Part shown: positions 35,601-45,110 of the stretch, one piece after another
Position numbering within the stretch: position 1 is the stretch's first letter
Layout of the letters: every line of letters starts with the position of its first letter
Assembly: GCF_017355525.1 (NCBI RefSeq)
Contig: NZ_CP067395.1
Coordinates: 124,001-188,000, forward strand
Origin: Lysobacter enzymogenes
GTDB taxonomy: Bacteria; Pseudomonadota; Gammaproteobacteria; Xanthomonadales; Xanthomonadaceae
Reading direction: 5' to 3'
Length of the DNA stretch: 64,000 nt
Translations under genes and position numbers: made by a program
The notes under the pieces: generated by a model
What the model was told of the DNA's origin: nothing
Database searches by the model: none
Seen by the model: only the letters and a program-made list of their open reading frames with translations

Positions 35601-36833
35601 ATGCGCCGCCTCATGCTCAATCAGTTCGGTTTCGACGAGTTCGTGTTCAGCCAGTTCGTGCTGACCGGCGTCGTCGGCTTCTCCACCCTGATCCTGCTGG
35701 CCTGCCTGATGTTCCTGATCGGCTGGGCCGCGTGGCGGCAGCTGCGCCGGCCGCCGCCGCGGGCGCTGGCGCGCTATCCGTTCGTGTCGATCCTGGTGCC
35801 GTTCTACAACGAGCCGGAAGACTCGCTGCTGAGCACGCTGGAGTCGATCGAACGCAACGACTATCCCGGGCCGGTGGAAGTGCTGCTGGTCGACGACGGC
35901 TCCACCAACGCGACCGCTGCGGCGGTCGCGCACTGGTTGGCGCAACCGCGCGGCAAACGCTATGCGCTGATCGCGCGCGCGCAAAACGGCGGCGCCAAGG
36001 GGCTGGCCCTGGACGCGGCGCTGCCGCAGCTGTCGCCGGATTCGGAAGTGGTCACGGTCATCGACAGCGACACGGTGATCCTGCCCGGCGCGCTGCGCAG
36101 CGCGGTCGAGGCGCTGTATTCCTCGCCGCGCCACGCCGCCGCCTGCGGGCTGATCGTGCCGGCCGGGCGCAACCAGTCGTGGCTGCACCGTCTGCAGTTC
36201 TACGAACACATCGGCGCGCTGGCGGCGATCCGCTACGTACAGAGCAAGCTCGGCTCGGTCAACGTGGTCGCCGGCGCGTTCTCGCTGCACCGCACCGACG
36301 TGATCCGCGAACTCGGCGGCTGGGGCGAGTGGCTGGTCGAGGACATCGCCTGGACCTGGCGCGCGCTCGCCCACGGCTATTCGATCGCCTACGCGCCGGA
36401 CGCGGTCGCGTACACGATCTGCCCGACCACGCTCGGCGGTTTGTTCCGCCAGCGCCGGCGCTGGGCGCGCGGGCGCCTGGAATCGTTCCGCGTGGCCTGG
36501 CGCATCTCCTGGCCGCGGACCATGAAGATGCTGCCGTGGTGGCTGCTGTGGGCGCAGTCGGCGCTGGTGCCGACGCTGCTGCTGGCCGCGGCCGGCGGGC
36601 TGCTGTACCGCAACCATGCGTTGCTGGCGGTGGCGGCGCTGAATTGGCTGCTGATGGCCGCGCTGAACTTCGTCTCGGTGCTGCACGCGCGCGAGCGGCT
36701 GCAACTGGGGCCGCTGGATCTGCTGCTGGTGTCGGTCTACAACACCGTCATCGACGTGCTGCTGTTGCCGGCCAACCTGATCGGCCTGCTCGACGAACTG
36801 CGCGGCGGCCGCAAAAGCTGGATGACCCGCTGA
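35601..36833 (+). CDS. Processive GT2 glycosyltransferase (PgaC/NodC-like)
   Basis: 410 residues from the ATG at 35601; starts at 35559 or 35613 are possible. One membrane helix (FSTLILLACLMFLIGWAAW) precedes the GT2 domain. Catalytic features are SILVPFYNEPED, LLVDDGSTN, DSDTVI, VEDIAWTWRAL and the QRRRWARG processivity motif. Three helices follow. It is a second PgaC-like enzyme in this window but lacks pgaA/B/D partners. It is followed 8 bp later by a NodB-type deacetylase, so the product is likely a partly deacetylated beta-linked GlcNAc polymer or oligomer. Confidence 0.85.
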   Translation: MRRLMLNQFGFDEFVFSQFVLTGVVGFSTLILLACLMFLIGWAAWRQLRRPPPRALARYPFVSILVPFYNEPEDSLLSTLESIERNDYPGPVEVLLVDDGSTNATAAAVAHWLAQPRGKRYALIARAQNGGAKGLALDAALPQLSPDSEVVTVIDSDTVILPGALRSAVEALYSSPRHAAACGLIVPAGRNQSWLHRLQFYEHIGALAAIRYVQSKLGSVNVVAGAFSLHRTDVIRELGGWGEWLVEDIAWTWRALAHGYSIAYAPDAVAYTICPTTLGGLFRQRRRWARGRLESFRVAWRISWPRTMKMLPWWLLWAQSALVPTLLLAAAGGLLYRNHALLAVAALNWLLMAALNFVSVLHARERLQLGPLDLLLVSVYNTVIDVLLLPANLIGLLDELRGGRKSWMTR

Positions 36834-36841
36834 GGGCGCGC

Positions 36842-37531
36842 ATGGACTATCACGCCTTCCTCGCCCAGCGCCCGCGCGCCTACCTCGGCCGCGGCCTGCC
36901 GCGCCGGCGCGCGGTGGCCTTGAGTTTCGACGACGGCCCGGGGCAGGCGACGCCGGCGCTGTTGACCGCGCTGCGCGAACTCGACGTGGTCGCCACGTTC
37001 TTCTGCGTCGGGCGTTTGCTGCGCGCGACGCCGTGGCTGAGCGCGCGCATGCTCGCCGAGGGCCACGAACTGGCCAACCACTCGATGAGCCATGCCGACG
37101 CCAACGGCCTGGACGCCGACGCGCTGCTGCGCGAAGAAGTGGCGCCGGCCGCGGCCGAACTGCGCCGCGCCGGCGCCGACGCGTTGTCGGCGCAGCTGTT
37201 CCGTCCGGCGTTCGGCGAGATCCGCGCCGACCAGGTCGACTTGCTGGCGCAGCACGGCTACACCGTCGCCGGCTGGTCGATCGATCCTTGCGACTGGCTC
37301 GAACCCGACGCGCCCGGCCATGTCGATTGCGTCGCCGGCGCGGTGCTGGCGCAGGCCCATCCCGGCGCGATCGTGCTGTTGCACGACGGCGACGACGACC
37401 ACGGCCGGGCGCGGCCGCGCATCGTCGAGATCGTGCGCGAACTGGTGCCGGCGCTGCGCGCGCAGGGGTATGGGTTCGTGCGGGTGGGGGATTTGTTGCG
37501 GGAGCGCGAAGGGGTGGGGGAGTCGGCGTAA
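36842..37531 (+). CDS. NodB-type polysaccharide deacetylase (CE4)
   Basis: 229 residues. CE4 motifs: SFDDGPG (D30, D31), the metal-binding H81-S-M-S-H85, RPAFGEIR, and LLHDGDDDHGR with the catalytic His. There is no signal peptide, so it acts in the cytoplasm like NodB on an intracellular oligosaccharide, or on a polymer at the membrane. It forms an operon with the GT2 gene. A REP hairpin follows about 70 bp after the stop. Confidence 0.88.
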   Translation: MDYHAFLAQRPRAYLGRGLPRRRAVALSFDDGPGQATPALLTALRELDVVATFFCVGRLLRATPWLSARMLAEGHELANHSMSHADANGLDADALLREEVAPAAAELRRAGADALSAQLFRPAFGEIRADQVDLLAQHGYTVAGWSIDPCDWLEPDAPGHVDCVAGAVLAQAHPGAIVLLHDGDDDHGRARPRIVEIVRELVPALRAQGYGFVRVGDLLREREGVGESA

Positions 37532-37598
37532 GCGCGGTGTCGGTGCGATGGTTCGTCGTGGAGATGCCCGTGTGGTCCGGGTGTCGCCGGTGTATGCG

Positions 37599-37671
37599 GT
37601 GTCGCGGTCGCGGCTCGCGCCGCTCCTACATGAGCTACCTGTAGGAGCGGCGCGAGCCGCGACCGCGACAC
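37599..37671. repeat. REP-type palindrome (tight hairpin form)
   Basis: Perfect 32-bp inverted repeat (37599-37630 and 37640-37671) with a 9-nt loop, the same family as 30466-30534. It lies between the deacetylase gene and the small membrane gene on the opposite strand. Confidence 0.85.
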
Positions 37672-37706
37672 CTCGACAACCGGCGCACCTCAGCGATCCC
37701 GTCAAA

Positions 37707-38051
37707 TCACAGCTGCTGCACGTAACGCATCTGACAGACCCACGCGGAGACCGCCGCGAGCGCGAACGGCAACAAGACCGCCGCCAAGTCCGCACGCGTG
37801 CGCAAGCGCAAGTCGGTAAGGCAGAGCAGCACGCACAGCGCGCCCCACAACGCCGCCACGACCACCGAAGCCGCCGGAAACAGATGCCCGACGCGGTGCG
37901 GCAGATAGAGTTCGTAAGTGGAGGAGAGCATCAGGCTCAGTCCAGCCTGTACGCTCGCGCCGGCCAGGTTGAGTCGATACATCAAGCGCGAAGTCGCCGC
38001 ATCGCGCCACATCGCCCGATCCATATTCACGCGTTCCCTGCGTGCATCCAT
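37707..38051 (-). CDS. Small membrane protein
   Basis: 114 residues from the ATG at 38051 (GAAGGG upstream) or 105 from 38024. Three or four hydrophobic segments: LNLAGASVQAGLSLMLSS, LFPAASVVVAALWGALCVLL, and LAAVLLPFALAAVSAWVC. Function unknown. It follows another small gene by 5 bp. Confidence 0.6.
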   Translation of the reverse strand: MDARRERVNMDRAMWRDAATSRLMYRLNLAGASVQAGLSLMLSSTYELYLPHRVGHLFPAASVVVAALWGALCVLLCLTDLRLRTRADLAAVLLPFALAAVSAWVCQMRYVQQL

Positions 38052-38056
38052 ACGTT

Positions 38057-38251
38057 TCAGCCCTTCGGCCGGCTCGCTCCGCACGACAGCGCGTACACCC
38101 GCACCAACTCGCGTTTCAGCGTCGCCTGGGCCTGGGCGACTTCGGCGTCGCGCAGGCGTTGCGGGCTCAAGGGCTCGCGCGGCCACGCCGGCGCGGCGCC
38201 GTCGGTCTCGGCCGATTGCTCGGATTCAGGAAGATCGGCTGGCCTGCGCAT
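38057..38251 (-). CDS. Small hypothetical protein
   Basis: 64 residues starting at the ATG at 38251 with GGACGGAG upstream. The sequence is acidic at the N-terminus, then helical with RLRDAEVAQAQATLKRELVRVY. Its stop is 5 bp before the start of the small membrane protein, which suggests a two-gene operon. No family recognised; it may be spurious. Confidence 0.4.
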   Translation of the reverse strand: MRRPADLPESEQSAETDGAAPAWPREPLSPQRLRDAEVAQAQATLKRELVRVYALSCGASRPKG

Positions 38252-38437
38252 GCGCTCCGTCCATCGTTAAGTCCTGGCCGAATCTAGCACCGTGCGGGCG
38301 CGCGGCTCAAACCCGGGGCCCGGCCGTGCCGCGCGGAACGCGCGGATTTCGCTGCGTGCGGCGCTATCATCGCCGCCTGAACGCGGCTGCGGGGCGCACT
38401 CCGCAGCCGTCTTGCGCGAACCATCGAGAGGTAGCCC

Positions 38438-39415
38438 GTGGCATCCGTCGTCGCCCAACCCATCGTCGCAGGCCTGACCCGTTCGGCCGTGTTTCTCGTG
38501 GTGACCTTGCGGCCGGAGCCGCAGCATCGGCAAACCGTGCGCGCGCTGTGCGCCGATCTGGCCGGCCTGCTGCGTTCGGTCGGTTTCCGCGATCTCGACG
38601 GCCGCCTGTCGTGCATCCTGGCGTTCGGCGACCAGGCCTGGACGCGTCTGTTCGGCGCGCCCGCGCCGGCCGAGCTGCATCCGTTCCGCGCGATCGAAGG
38701 CAGCCATCGCGCGGTCGCGACTGCGGGCGATCTGCTGTTCCATATCCGCGCCGAACGCATGGACCTGTGCTTCGAGCTGACCCAGCAGATCCTCGCGCGC
38801 CTCGGCGATGCGGTGGACACGGCCGAGGAAACCCACGGCTTCCGCTATTTCGACCAGCGCGACCTGCTCGGTTTCGTCGACGGCACCGAGAACCCGGTCG
38901 ACCAGGAAGCGCTCGACGCGGCCCTGGTCGGCGACGAGGATTCGGGTTTCGCCGGCGGCAGCTACGTGATCGTGCAGAAATACCTGCACGATCTGAAAGG
39001 CTGGGAAAACCTGCCGGTGGAGCAGCAGGAGCGCATCGTCGGCCGACACAAGCTGTCCAACGTCGAACTCGCCGACGCGGCCAAGCCTTCATACGCGCAC
39101 AACGTATTGACGGTGATCGAGGAAGACGGCGAAGAACTCAGCATCGTGCGCGACAACATGCCGTTCGGCGACGCCAGCAAGAGCGAGTTCGGCACCTACT
39201 TCATCGGCTATGCGCGTTCGCCGCGGCGGATCGAGCGGATGCTGGAAAACATGTTCGTCGGCGACCCGCCGGGCAATTACGACCGTTTGCTGGATTACAG
39301 CCGCGCGGTCACCGGCTCGCTGTTCTTCGCACCGACGGCGACGTTCCTGGCGGAGGTCTCGGCCGACGACGAAGGCGAAGCGGCGGCCGACGCCGCGGTG
39401 GCGGCGACGGCGTAA
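38438..39415 (+). CDS. DyP-type heme peroxidase (YfeX-like)
   Basis: 325 residues with a GTG start at 38438. The dye-decolorising peroxidase signature is GFVDGTENP with the distal Asp, a proximal heme-binding His in KPSYAHNVL, and the distal Arg in IVRDNMPFG. There is no signal peptide, so it is cytoplasmic like YfeX. It reduces hydrogen peroxide and oxidises porphyrinogens or dyes. It stands alone in its orientation. Confidence 0.9.
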   Translation: MASVVAQPIVAGLTRSAVFLVVTLRPEPQHRQTVRALCADLAGLLRSVGFRDLDGRLSCILAFGDQAWTRLFGAPAPAELHPFRAIEGSHRAVATAGDLLFHIRAERMDLCFELTQQILARLGDAVDTAEETHGFRYFDQRDLLGFVDGTENPVDQEALDAALVGDEDSGFAGGSYVIVQKYLHDLKGWENLPVEQQERIVGRHKLSNVELADAAKPSYAHNVLTVIEEDGEELSIVRDNMPFGDASKSEFGTYFIGYARSPRRIERMLENMFVGDPPGNYDRLLDYSRAVTGSLFFAPTATFLAEVSADDEGEAAADAAVAATA

Positions 39416-39425
39416 CCCGCGCCGG

Positions 39426-39947
39426 TCAGGCCGGCATCAGCGCAGGCAGGCCCAAGGCCTGCAGCAGGGCTTCGACGGTTGCGGCGACCGGGCCGGACGA
39501 ATCGATCTCGACATCGGCCGATTCGCGCAGCAGCGGTTCGACCTGCGCGATCAGCTCGCGCAGCTTGGCCCGGTCTTGTTCGCGGTGGCCGTATTCGCCG
39601 GCGCCGCGTTCGCGCAGGCGCCGCAGCAGGCAGTCCTCGGGCGCGCTGAGCAGCACCACGGCATCGAAGCGCTCGTAGAACGCTTCCATGTTCGAGGCCG
39701 TGCCGGCGAGAAACCGCGGCGCGGCTGCGGGATCGGCCAGCAGCGCGGCGACGCGGTCTTCGCGCCAGACCCAGTCGCGGCCTTCGCCGGGCGTCAGCGC
39801 ATCGGCGGGATCGGACTCGACCCAGTGCGACCACTGCGGCGTATCGAGGTCGATCGCATCGAAACCGCGTTCGCGCAGTTCGCGCACGGTCGCGGATTTG
39901 CCGGCGCCGGACAGGCCGGCGATCAGGACGCTGCGCAGCGGCTTCAT
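39426..39947 (-). CDS. P-loop kinase-like ATP-binding protein
   Basis: 173 residues with Walker A GLSGAGKSAT (11-20), a following RELRERGFDAIDLDT, and a mobile Arg-rich lid LRRLRERGAG. This is the shikimate/adenylate-kinase-like AAA_18 architecture. The substrate is unknown. It begins immediately after the stop of the 125-residue protein gene (TGAG-ATG spacing), so they share a transcript. Confidence 0.75.
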   Translation of the reverse strand: MKPLRSVLIAGLSGAGKSATVRELRERGFDAIDLDTPQWSHWVESDPADALTPGEGRDWVWREDRVAALLADPAAAPRFLAGTASNMEAFYERFDAVVLLSAPEDCLLRRLRERGAGEYGHREQDRAKLRELIAQVEPLLRESADVEIDSSGPVAATVEALLQALGLPALMPA

Positions 39948-39948
39948 C

Positions 39949-40326
39949 TCACCACCAGCGCCACCACGGCTTGCGCGGCGCGGGTTGCGGCGGCGGCCGT
40001 TCGGCTTGTCCCGGCATCGGCCGGCCGGGCAGGGTGGCCGCGGTCGCCGCGTCGACTTCGAACGCGGTGCCCATCTGCCGGTTGACCTGGGCCACGAACC
40101 CGGCCGGCTCGCGCATCCAGCCCGCGGCCAGGCGGGTCAGCACCATCGGCAACAGGGCATCGACGTCGGGATCGTCGCGGCGCATCTGCTCGAGCAAGGC
40201 GCGGTCGAGGATGCTGATTTCGCGCACGCCGTCTTCGCCGGCCCAGCGCATCTGCCGGTGCAGCAGCATGACCCAGTGGTTGGCGCGTTCCGGCGGCGAC
40301 ATCGTTGCGTAAGCGGGATCGAGCAT
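39949..40326 (-). CDS. Hypothetical protein, 125 residues
   Basis: Starts at the ATG at 40326. Helical N-terminal part ([20 protein letters not shown]) and a Pro-rich tail ending KPWWRWW, which could associate with the membrane surface. No family recognised. Cotranscribed with the P-loop protein. Confidence 0.55.
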   Translation of the reverse strand: MLDPAYATMSPPERANHWVMLLHRQMRWAGEDGVREISILDRALLEQMRRDDPDVDALLPMVLTRLAAGWMREPAGFVAQVNRQMGTAFEVDAATAATLPGRPMPGQAERPPPQPAPRKPWWRWW

Positions 40327-40485
40327 GCGGCACCTGCGGCGGGCGGGGCGACGCGGAATCATCGCATTCGCGCCGGAGCGATCGCTGCGGCGCGCGGCCG
40401 CTGCCGCCGCTGCGCTGGAGCAATGCCGGACGCCGGCGAAGTCCGGCGTTGCGCCGGCGGCCGCGCCGAAAACAGCGCGCACAAA

Positions 40486-40508
40486 AAAACCGGCGCTGGG
40501 CCGGTTTT
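40486..40508 (-). terminator. Intrinsic terminator of tRNA-Pro
   Basis: AAAACCGGC (40486-40494) and GCCGGTTTT (40500-40508) form a 9-bp stem with a 5-nt loop; the A-tract at 40483-40489 is a T-tract on the minus strand, just downstream of the tRNA. Confidence 0.75.
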
Positions 40509-40522
40509 CTCGTACAAACGAT

Positions 40523-40599
<77 letters not shown>

Positions 40600-40922
40600 A
40601 CTTCGTGAGCCGCAAATTCTAGCGGCGCTCACCGGGGCGTGCAAGAGGGGACGACAGAAAAGTTTCACTTCGATTGCGCCGCCGGTCCCGGACGGCCGGA
40701 AAACCGCGTCGTGGCGGGCTCGGCGCCGCATCGGCAAAGTCCGCGGCGGCGCCTTCCGGCGGCGGCGAGCGGCGATGCGTGCGCCATGGCCGCCCCGGAG
40801 CCGCGCAATCGCTAAACTAAGCGGCCTGCCGGCGACGCCCGCGGCGCGTCCCCGCCGGGGCGCCCGCCGCGCCCGTTCCGGGCCGTCCTTTCGCGTCTTT
40901 TGCTGTGATTTCGGAGTCCGTC
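40600..40922. other. Gap between tRNA-Pro and hisS
   Basis: About 320 bp holding the divergent promoters of the tRNA and hisS. I see no T-box or other leader structure and no gene. Confidence 0.4.
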
Positions 40923-42311
40923 TTGATCAAGCCCCGCACCCCGCCCGGCGTCATGGAGCTGCTGCCCCGCGACCAGATCGCGTTCCAGCGCATGCTCGAC
41001 ACGATCCGCCGCAATTTCGAACGCTTCGGCTTCCTGCCGGTGGAAACGCCGGTGATGGAACTGACCGAGGTGCTGCTGACCAAGTCCGGCGGCGAGACCG
41101 AGCGGCAGGTGTATTTCGTCGAGTCGACCGGTGCGCGCGCCAACAACGCGCAGGACGGCGACAGCCGCGGCACGCCCGAGTTGGCGCTGCGCTTCGACCT
41201 GACCGTGCCGCTGGCGCGCTACGTCGCCGAGCACGAGGCCGAACTGGCGTTCCCGTTCCGCCGCTACCAGATGCAGCGCGTGTACCGCGGCGAGCGCCAG
41301 CAGCGCGGCCGCTACCGCGAGTTCTACCAGTGCGACATCGACGTGATCGGCAAGGACAGCCTCAGCGTGCGTTACGACGCCGAGCTGCCGGCCTGCATCT
41401 ACGCGGTGTTCTCCGAACTCGACATCGGCGCGTTCACCATCCAGCTCAACAACCGCAAGCTGCTGCGCGGCTTTTTCGAGGCCAACGGGATCGCCGACGG
41501 CGAGCTGCAGGCGCTGGTGCTGCGCGAGGTCGACAAGCTCGACAAGCGCGGCGCCGACTACGTGCGCGATGTCCTGATCGGCAGCAGCTTCGGCCTGGCC
41601 GAGGACGTCGCGGACCGGATCCTCGACTTCGTCGGCGTGCGCTCGGATTCGCACGCCGACGCGCTGGCCAAGCTGGCCGCGCTGGGCGAGGGCAACGACT
41701 CGCTGCGCCAGGGCGTGGCCGAGCTGCGCGAAGTGCTGGAGCTGATCCGCGCGCTCGGTGTGCCGGAGGCCAATTACGCGCTGAACTTCTCCATCGCCCG
41801 CGGCCTGGACTACTACACCGGCACGGTCTACGAGACCACGCTCAACGACTACCCGGGTTTGGGTTCGATCTGCTCGGGCGGGCGTTACGAGGACCTGGCC
41901 AGCCACTACACCAAGTCCAAGCTGCCCGGCGTGGGCATCTCGATCGGGCTGACCCGGCTGTTCTGGCAATTGCAGGAAGCCAAACTGGTCAGCACCGCCG
42001 ACAGCAGCGTGCAAGTGCTGGTCACCCAGATGGACGACGCGCACCTGCCGCAGTGCCTGGCGCTGGCCAGCGAGCTGCGCGCGGCCGGGCTCAACACCGA
42101 GGCGGTGATGGAGCCGTCCAAGCTCGGCAAGCAGTTCAAGTACGCCGACCGCGCCGGCATCCGCTTCGTGGTCGTGCTCGGCGAGAACGAGATCGCCAAG
42201 GGCACCGCCACGGTCAAGGACCTGCGCCGCGAGGACCAGTTCGAAGTCGCGCGCAGCGAACTCGCCCGCACCCTGCGGGTCGAGCTGGAACAGTCGCGGG
42301 TCATGAAGTGA
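40923..42311 (+). CDS. hisS: Histidyl-tRNA synthetase
   Basis: 462 residues. The start is taken as the TTG at 40923 because GGAG lies 7-8 bp upstream and the protein then begins with the conserved (M)[14 protein letters not shown]; a GTG six codons upstream is less likely. Class II motif 2 is [29 protein letters not shown]; the histidine-specific motifs are [13 protein letters not shown] and SGGRYEDL. The C-terminal anticodon-binding domain follows. It charges tRNA-His in the cytoplasm. Confidence 0.95.
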   Translation: MIKPRTPPGVMELLPRDQIAFQRMLDTIRRNFERFGFLPVETPVMELTEVLLTKSGGETERQVYFVESTGARANNAQDGDSRGTPELALRFDLTVPLARYVAEHEAELAFPFRRYQMQRVYRGERQQRGRYREFYQCDIDVIGKDSLSVRYDAELPACIYAVFSELDIGAFTIQLNNRKLLRGFFEANGIADGELQALVLREVDKLDKRGADYVRDVLIGSSFGLAEDVADRILDFVGVRSDSHADALAKLAALGEGNDSLRQGVAELREVLELIRALGVPEANYALNFSIARGLDYYTGTVYETTLNDYPGLGSICSGGRYEDLASHYTKSKLPGVGISIGLTRLFWQLQEAKLVSTADSSVQVLVTQMDDAHLPQCLALASELRAAGLNTEAVMEPSKLGKQFKYADRAGIRFVVVLGENEIAKGTATVKDLRREDQFEVARSELARTLRVELEQSRVMK

Positions 42312-42573
42312 CCCCACGGTGCGCCCACGGCGGCGAGCGCGCGCGCGTCCTGCGCGCGCGCCCGGCGTCGCGCGCGCACCGACATCGCTGTCGCCCTCGT
42401 CATTCGCCGCGCCGGCCCGTGCCGGCGCAGGCAGCACTATCGGCGCAAGCCGACACCCCCGCCGCGGTCCGCATCGTCCCGATGCGCCGCGGTTTCCTTT
42501 TGTCTGACGCACCGACTCCCGAGTATGCGCGCCGCCGATCCGCCGGCGCCGTGCAGATGATCGCCAGGGTGCG

Positions 42574-44490
42574 ATGCGGAGAACCCCAGCTTTGAACAAG
42601 ATCCGACTCGACGGCCGCTCGCTGACGCGGTCCCAGCTCGTGGCCGTGGCCTACGGCGCGCAGGTCGAACTGTCCGCCGAACAACTGCCGGCGGTGACCC
42701 GCGCGGCCGATTTCCTGGCCGAACAGGTGCGCCGCGAAGAGCCCATCTACGGCGTGTCCACCGGCTTCGGCAGCAACGCCGACCGCCTGCTCGGCGCGCA
42801 CCACCTGCGCGACCAACTGCCCGGCGCGAAGCGCTCGCAGGAAACCCTGCACGAAGAACTGCAGCGCAATCTGATCGTCACCCACGCGGTGTGCGTGGGC
42901 GAAGCGTTCGCGCCGGAAATCGTGCGCGCGATGCTGTGCATCCGCATCAACACGCTGATGCGCGGCCACTCGGGCATCCGCGTGCAGACCCTGCAGGCGC
43001 TGACCCAGATGCTCAACGCCGGGATCGTGCCGGTGGTGCCGCAGCTGGGTTCGGTCGGCGCCAGCGGCGACCTCGCGCCGCTGTCGCATCTGGCCATCGT
43101 CCTGCTCGGCGGCGGCGAAGCCTTCTTCGAAGGCGAGCGCCTGACGGGCGCGCAGGCGCTGGCGCGCGCCGGCCTGGCGCCGGTGCAGCTGTCGTACAAG
43201 GAAGGCCTGGCGCTCAACAACGGCACCGCGCAGATGCTGGCCTGCGGCGTGCTGGCGCTGAACAAGCTGGAAGACCTGCTCGACACCGCCGACCTCGCCG
43301 CGGCGATGACCATCGACGCGTTCGCCGGGCGCCTGGGCGCGTTCGCGCCGGAAGTGCATGCGCTGCGTCCGCATCCGGGCCAGGTCAAGGTCGCCGAGAA
43401 CCTGCGCAAGCTGCTCGACGGCTCGACCCTGGCCGACATTCCTTATCATTTGGTGCCGCGCTTCCGCCCGTGGCTGCCGCAGAGCTGGGACACCGAAGCG
43501 GCGCAGCAGCTGAGCTTCGACATCGGCTGGGACTGGGTGCCGTTCGGCCAGCGCCACGGCCGCGAAAAGTTCTACAACCGTTTCCGTCCGTTCCGCGGCG
43601 GCAAGAAGCACCAGCCGCAGGACAGCTATTCGCTGCGTTGCATTCCGCAGGTGCACGGCGCGGTGCGCGACGCCATCGCCCAGGCCGCGCGGGTGCTGGA
43701 GATCGAGCTCAACTCGCTGACCGACAACCCGATCGTATTCCCGGACGCGCAGGCCGAGCACGTCGAGCAGCAGGTGATCTCCGCCGGCCATTTCCACGGC
43801 ATGCCGCTGGCGCTGGCGATGAGCTACGTCAAGGCCGCGATCCCGGTGCTGGCGAGCATTTCCGAGCGCCGCCTCAACAAGCTGGTCGACCCGGCCACCA
43901 ACGACGGCCTGCCGGGCTTTTTGATCGGCAACGAGGACGCGACCGAGTCGGGCCACATGATCGTGCAGTACACCGCCGCGGCCATCGTCAACGACCTCGC
44001 CAGCCGCGCGCATCCGGCCTCGGTGTATTCGATTCCGACCAGCGCGAACGCCGAGGACCACGTGTCGATGGGCGCCAACGAGGCGCGCCACGTGCTGGCG
44101 ATGGCCGACGACCTCGGCAAGGTGCTGGGCCTGGAGCTGTATACCGCCGCCCAGGCGCTGGACCTGCGCCGCGACATGATCAACGCCGCGCGCGATCTGG
44201 CCGACCGCGCCGACGCCGCGACCCTGGCGGCGAAGGTGTCCGGCGGCCCCGCGGCCGGCGCGGACGAGCACGCCGGCTTCCTCGCCGAAGTCGAAGGCTT
44301 GCGCGCCGAGCTGTCGGCGGCGGAGGAATTCCGCCCGGGCCGCGCGGTCGCGATCGCCCACGCCAAGCTGCGCGAATCGATCGCGTTCCTCGATCACGAC
44401 CGCGCCCTGGACGGCGAAGTCGCGCTGGCCGTGCAACTGGTGCGCGACGGCAGCGTGCTGTCGGCGGTGCGCGCGGAAATGCAGGACTGA
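42574..44490 (+). CDS. hutH: Histidine ammonia-lyase family enzyme with enlarged insert
   Basis: 638 residues, against about 510 for usual HutH. The MIO prosthetic group tripeptide A163-S-G165 is intact, as are Y59 in IYGVSTGFG, H104 in LIVTHAVCVGE, QDSYSLRCIPQVHGA and NAEDHVSMG with the HAL-type Glu. Between about 282 and 348 there is an insert of roughly 50 residues rich in Trp, Phe and Arg, and the C-terminus is also extended. No hutU, hutI or hutC lie nearby, so a normal histidine-degradation operon is absent here. It could be a histidine or another aromatic amino acid lyase or mutase. An alternative TTG start lies at 42592. Confidence 0.82.
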   Translation: MRRTPALNKIRLDGRSLTRSQLVAVAYGAQVELSAEQLPAVTRAADFLAEQVRREEPIYGVSTGFGSNADRLLGAHHLRDQLPGAKRSQETLHEELQRNLIVTHAVCVGEAFAPEIVRAMLCIRINTLMRGHSGIRVQTLQALTQMLNAGIVPVVPQLGSVGASGDLAPLSHLAIVLLGGGEAFFEGERLTGAQALARAGLAPVQLSYKEGLALNNGTAQMLACGVLALNKLEDLLDTADLAAAMTIDAFAGRLGAFAPEVHALRPHPGQVKVAENLRKLLDGSTLADIPYHLVPRFRPWLPQSWDTEAAQQLSFDIGWDWVPFGQRHGREKFYNRFRPFRGGKKHQPQDSYSLRCIPQVHGAVRDAIAQAARVLEIELNSLTDNPIVFPDAQAEHVEQQVISAGHFHGMPLALAMSYVKAAIPVLASISERRLNKLVDPATNDGLPGFLIGNEDATESGHMIVQYTAAAIVNDLASRAHPASVYSIPTSANAEDHVSMGANEARHVLAMADDLGKVLGLELYTAAQALDLRRDMINAARDLADRADAATLAAKVSGGPAAGADEHAGFLAEVEGLRAELSAAEEFRPGRAVAIAHAKLRESIAFLDHDRALDGEVALAVQLVRDGSVLSAVRAEMQD

Positions 44491-44498
44491 TCCGCCCC

Positions 44499-44524
44499 GG
44501 CCCCTCCCGATCCCGGGAGGGGCC
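44499..44524. terminator. Intrinsic-type hairpin after hutH-like gene
   Basis: A 10-bp GC stem (GGCCCCTCCC at 44499-44508 and GGGAGGGGCC at 44515-44524) with a 6-nt loop, only 9 bp after the stop; the T-run after it is short. Confidence 0.6.
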
Positions 44525-44545
44525 GTTTGCACTGGAACTGCCGCC

Positions 44546-45094
44546 ATGCACCTCGTCCATCACACCGAAACCGCCTTCTCCGTGATCGGCCTGCTGACGC
44601 CGGCCGAATGCGCGGAGCTGGTCGCGCTGGCCGAAACTCATGGCTTCGAACCCGCCGGCGTGCGCACCGCCGACGGCGGGCAAAAATCGATGGCCCATGT
44701 GCGCAACAACGAGCGCGTGGTGTTCGAATCGCCGCCATGGGTCGAACGGCTGTGGCAGCGCCTGCAGCAGGCCGGCCTGCCGGCGCTCGACGGCGAAACC
44801 GCCAGCGGCCTGCCGCGCGCGCTGCGTTTCTACAAATACGGCCCGGGCCAGCGCTTCCGCATGCACAAGGACGGACCGTGGAGCGAAGACGGCCGCCTCA
44901 GCAAGCTGACCTTGCTGGTCTATCTCAACGAAGGCTTCGTCGGCGGCGACACCGCGTTCCGCGGCTTCCGGGTCGAACCGCGCGTCGGCGACGCGCTGCT
45001 GTTCGTGCACGACACCTGGCACGAGGGTTCGGCGGTGGAGCAGGGCGTGAAGTACGCGCTGCGTTCGGATGTGATGTACGCGCCGCCGGCCTGA
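44546..45094 (+). CDS. Prolyl-4-hydroxylase-like 2OG/Fe(II) oxygenase
   Basis: 182 residues. The double-stranded helix iron site is H107-x-D109 in RMHKDG and H159 in TWHEG, with K169 as the 2-oxoglutarate ligand, as in P4H/EGLN-type enzymes. The FKYGPGQRF-type strand (FYKYGPGQRF) is also typical. It is cytoplasmic and small. Substrate unknown; hydroxylation of a protein or free amino acid is possible. It follows the ammonia-lyase gene by 55 bp with a hairpin between. Confidence 0.8.
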   Translation: MHLVHHTETAFSVIGLLTPAECAELVALAETHGFEPAGVRTADGGQKSMAHVRNNERVVFESPPWVERLWQRLQQAGLPALDGETASGLPRALRFYKYGPGQRFRMHKDGPWSEDGRLSKLTLLVYLNEGFVGGDTAFRGFRVEPRVGDALLFVHDTWHEGSAVEQGVKYALRSDVMYAPPA

Positions 45095-45110
45095 GCCGGA
45101 CGCGGCGCGC

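Noticed and set aside
33234..36833. A 1199-residue protein ending in the glycosyltransferase
   Set aside because: The first 790 residues run antisense to the MFS and methyltransferase genes and are low-complexity. The glycosyltransferase itself starts near 35601.
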